From Thermoplasmatota archaeon (GTDB lineage: Archaea; Thermoplasmatota; JAQUQK01): DNA of 5,302 nucleotides. The notes beneath the pieces were generated by a model. It was not told where the DNA came from, searched no databases, and saw only the letters and a program-made list of their open reading frames with translations. The stretch is taken from NCBI GenBank assembly GCA_028716125.1, contig JAQUQK010000136.1, positions 1 through 5,302 of the forward strand, written 5' to 3'. The position numbers and the translations under genes are program-made. This document shows positions 4,627-5,302 of this stretch, one piece after another (the first letter of the stretch is position 1; every line of letters starts with the position of its first letter).

Positions 4627-5302
4627 ATGGCAGAAATCAGAAAGGTGCGCGTCAAGGCAGACATATTGGAAAATTTTATGGTGGACGTTTTCCAGAAGGT
4701 GGGGATTCCAAAGGAAGACGCAAAGATTTGCGCCGAGGTTCTGATAACTTCGGACAAGCGCGGAATTGATTCCCACGGCATCGGGCGCTTCAAGCCGATT
4801 TACATTTCAAGGATTAAGGCAGGGCAGATCAACCCAGTGACAAAAGTAGACATTGTGCGCGAAGGCCCGACTACCGCAGTCCTGGATGCGAACAACGGAA
4901 TGGGGCACGTGGTTTCAAAGAAAGCGATGCAGATGGCGATTGACAAGGCGAAGAAGTACGGGCTTGGAATGACCGTCGTGCGCAATTCCAACCATTACGG
5001 CATTGCGGGATATTATGCGCTAATGGCCGTGGAACAGGGATGCATCGGGCTTACCGGCACAAACGCGCGCCCGTCGATTGCGCCGACTTTCGGCGTAGAG
5101 AACATGCTCGGCACGAATCCGATGACTTATGGAATTCCAACTGACGAGCCGTTCCCGTTCGTGATTGACTGCGCCACCTCTGTCACCCAGCGCGGAAAGA
5201 TTGAATTGTACGACCGCCTTGGAAAGGAGATGCCGCCGGGATGGGTCATAGGCCAGGATGGAAAGACGAAAACCAATCCTGGAGAGGTTCTCAAGGAGCT
5301 TG
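4627..5302 (+). CDS. Ldh2-family malate/L-lactate dehydrogenase, 3' end beyond the window
   Basis: NAD(P)-dependent 2-hydroxyacid dehydrogenase of the Ldh2/MDH2 fold, unrelated to classical Rossmann malate dehydrogenases. The visible 225 residues are roughly two thirds of a family near 350. Family motifs appear in order: DSHGIGRF (48-55; His50 is the likely catalytic histidine), DANNGMGHVVSKKAM (87-101), VVRNSNHYGIAGYYA (117-131), TGTNARPSIAPTFG (143-156), NMLGTNPMTYGIP (159-171, nucleotide-binding region) and DCATSVTQRGKIE (181-193), then GWVIGQDGKT. Archaeal members include malate and (R)-sulfolactate dehydrogenases, while others reduce ureidoglycolate or diketogulonate precursors, so the substrate cannot be read from the sequence. 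With ppdK at the other end of the window it fits pyruvate/C4-acid metabolism, but the two genes point apart and are probably not co-regulated. The composition is like that of ppdK, so it appears native. Confidence 0.94.
   Translation, partial: MAEIRKVRVKADILENFMVDVFQKVGIPKEDAKICAEVLITSDKRGIDSHGIGRFKPIYISRIKAGQINPVTKVDIVREGPTTAVLDANNGMGHVVSKKAMQMAIDKAKKYGLGMTVVRNSNHYGIAGYYALMAVEQGCIGLTGTNARPSIAPTFGVENMLGTNPMTYGIPTDEPFPFVIDCATSVTQRGKIELYDRLGKEMPPGWVIGQDGKTKTNPGEVLKEL

Noticed and set aside
4518..4769. Plus-strand open frame starting in repeat copy 2
   Set aside because: It is out of frame with the dehydrogenase, whose motifs are unambiguous from 4627. Its tail is low-complexity shadow sequence.

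Overview
The window looks like archaeal chromosome, probably from an uncultured lineage; the sequence gives no finer placement. The case rests on control sites. TATA/BRE-like promoter elements sit at archaeal distances from gene starts, a GTG-started gene appears to be leaderless, and an AGGTGA ribosome binding site precedes another gene. No convincing bacterial -35/-10 pairs were seen. A bacterial host cannot be formally excluded.

Layout. Positions 1-2017 (minus strand) hold the first 672 residues of pyruvate, phosphate dikinase (PPDK), which runs off the left edge. A 244-base control region follows, with divergent promoter candidates, a 9-bp inverted repeat and four degenerate 12-bp units. 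Plus-strand genes come next: a small conserved-looking hypothetical protein (2262-2567), then a clear DpnI-type, methylation-dependent restriction endonuclease (2626-3396). A non-coding gap contains an inverted repeat. A Fic-domain protein (3611-4504) is bracketed by two direct copies of a 57-bp palindromic element (50 of 57 positions identical). The window ends inside an Ldh2-type malate/L-lactate-family dehydrogenase (from 4627).

Functional reading. PPDK and the Ldh2-type dehydrogenase are central-carbon enzymes with GC near 50-55%. The stretch between about 2040 and 3600 is AT-rich (around 40% GC by sampling lines) and carries the defence gene and the small hypothetical gene. This suggests a short acquired island between housekeeping genes. 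The DpnI homologue aligns with the Streptococcus pneumoniae enzyme, recalled from memory, without gaps through its first 67 residues. It keeps the four zinc-binding cysteines and two catalytic residues, but has Gln64 where DpnI has the catalytic Glu64. No adenine methyltransferase is visible, as expected for an enzyme that cuts methylated GATC. GATC occurs only seven times in the window, one of them in the enzyme's own promoter.

The points most worth a second look are the paired 57-bp elements around fic, the E64Q change together with the GATC pattern, and the 12-bp repeat array upstream of the small gene.
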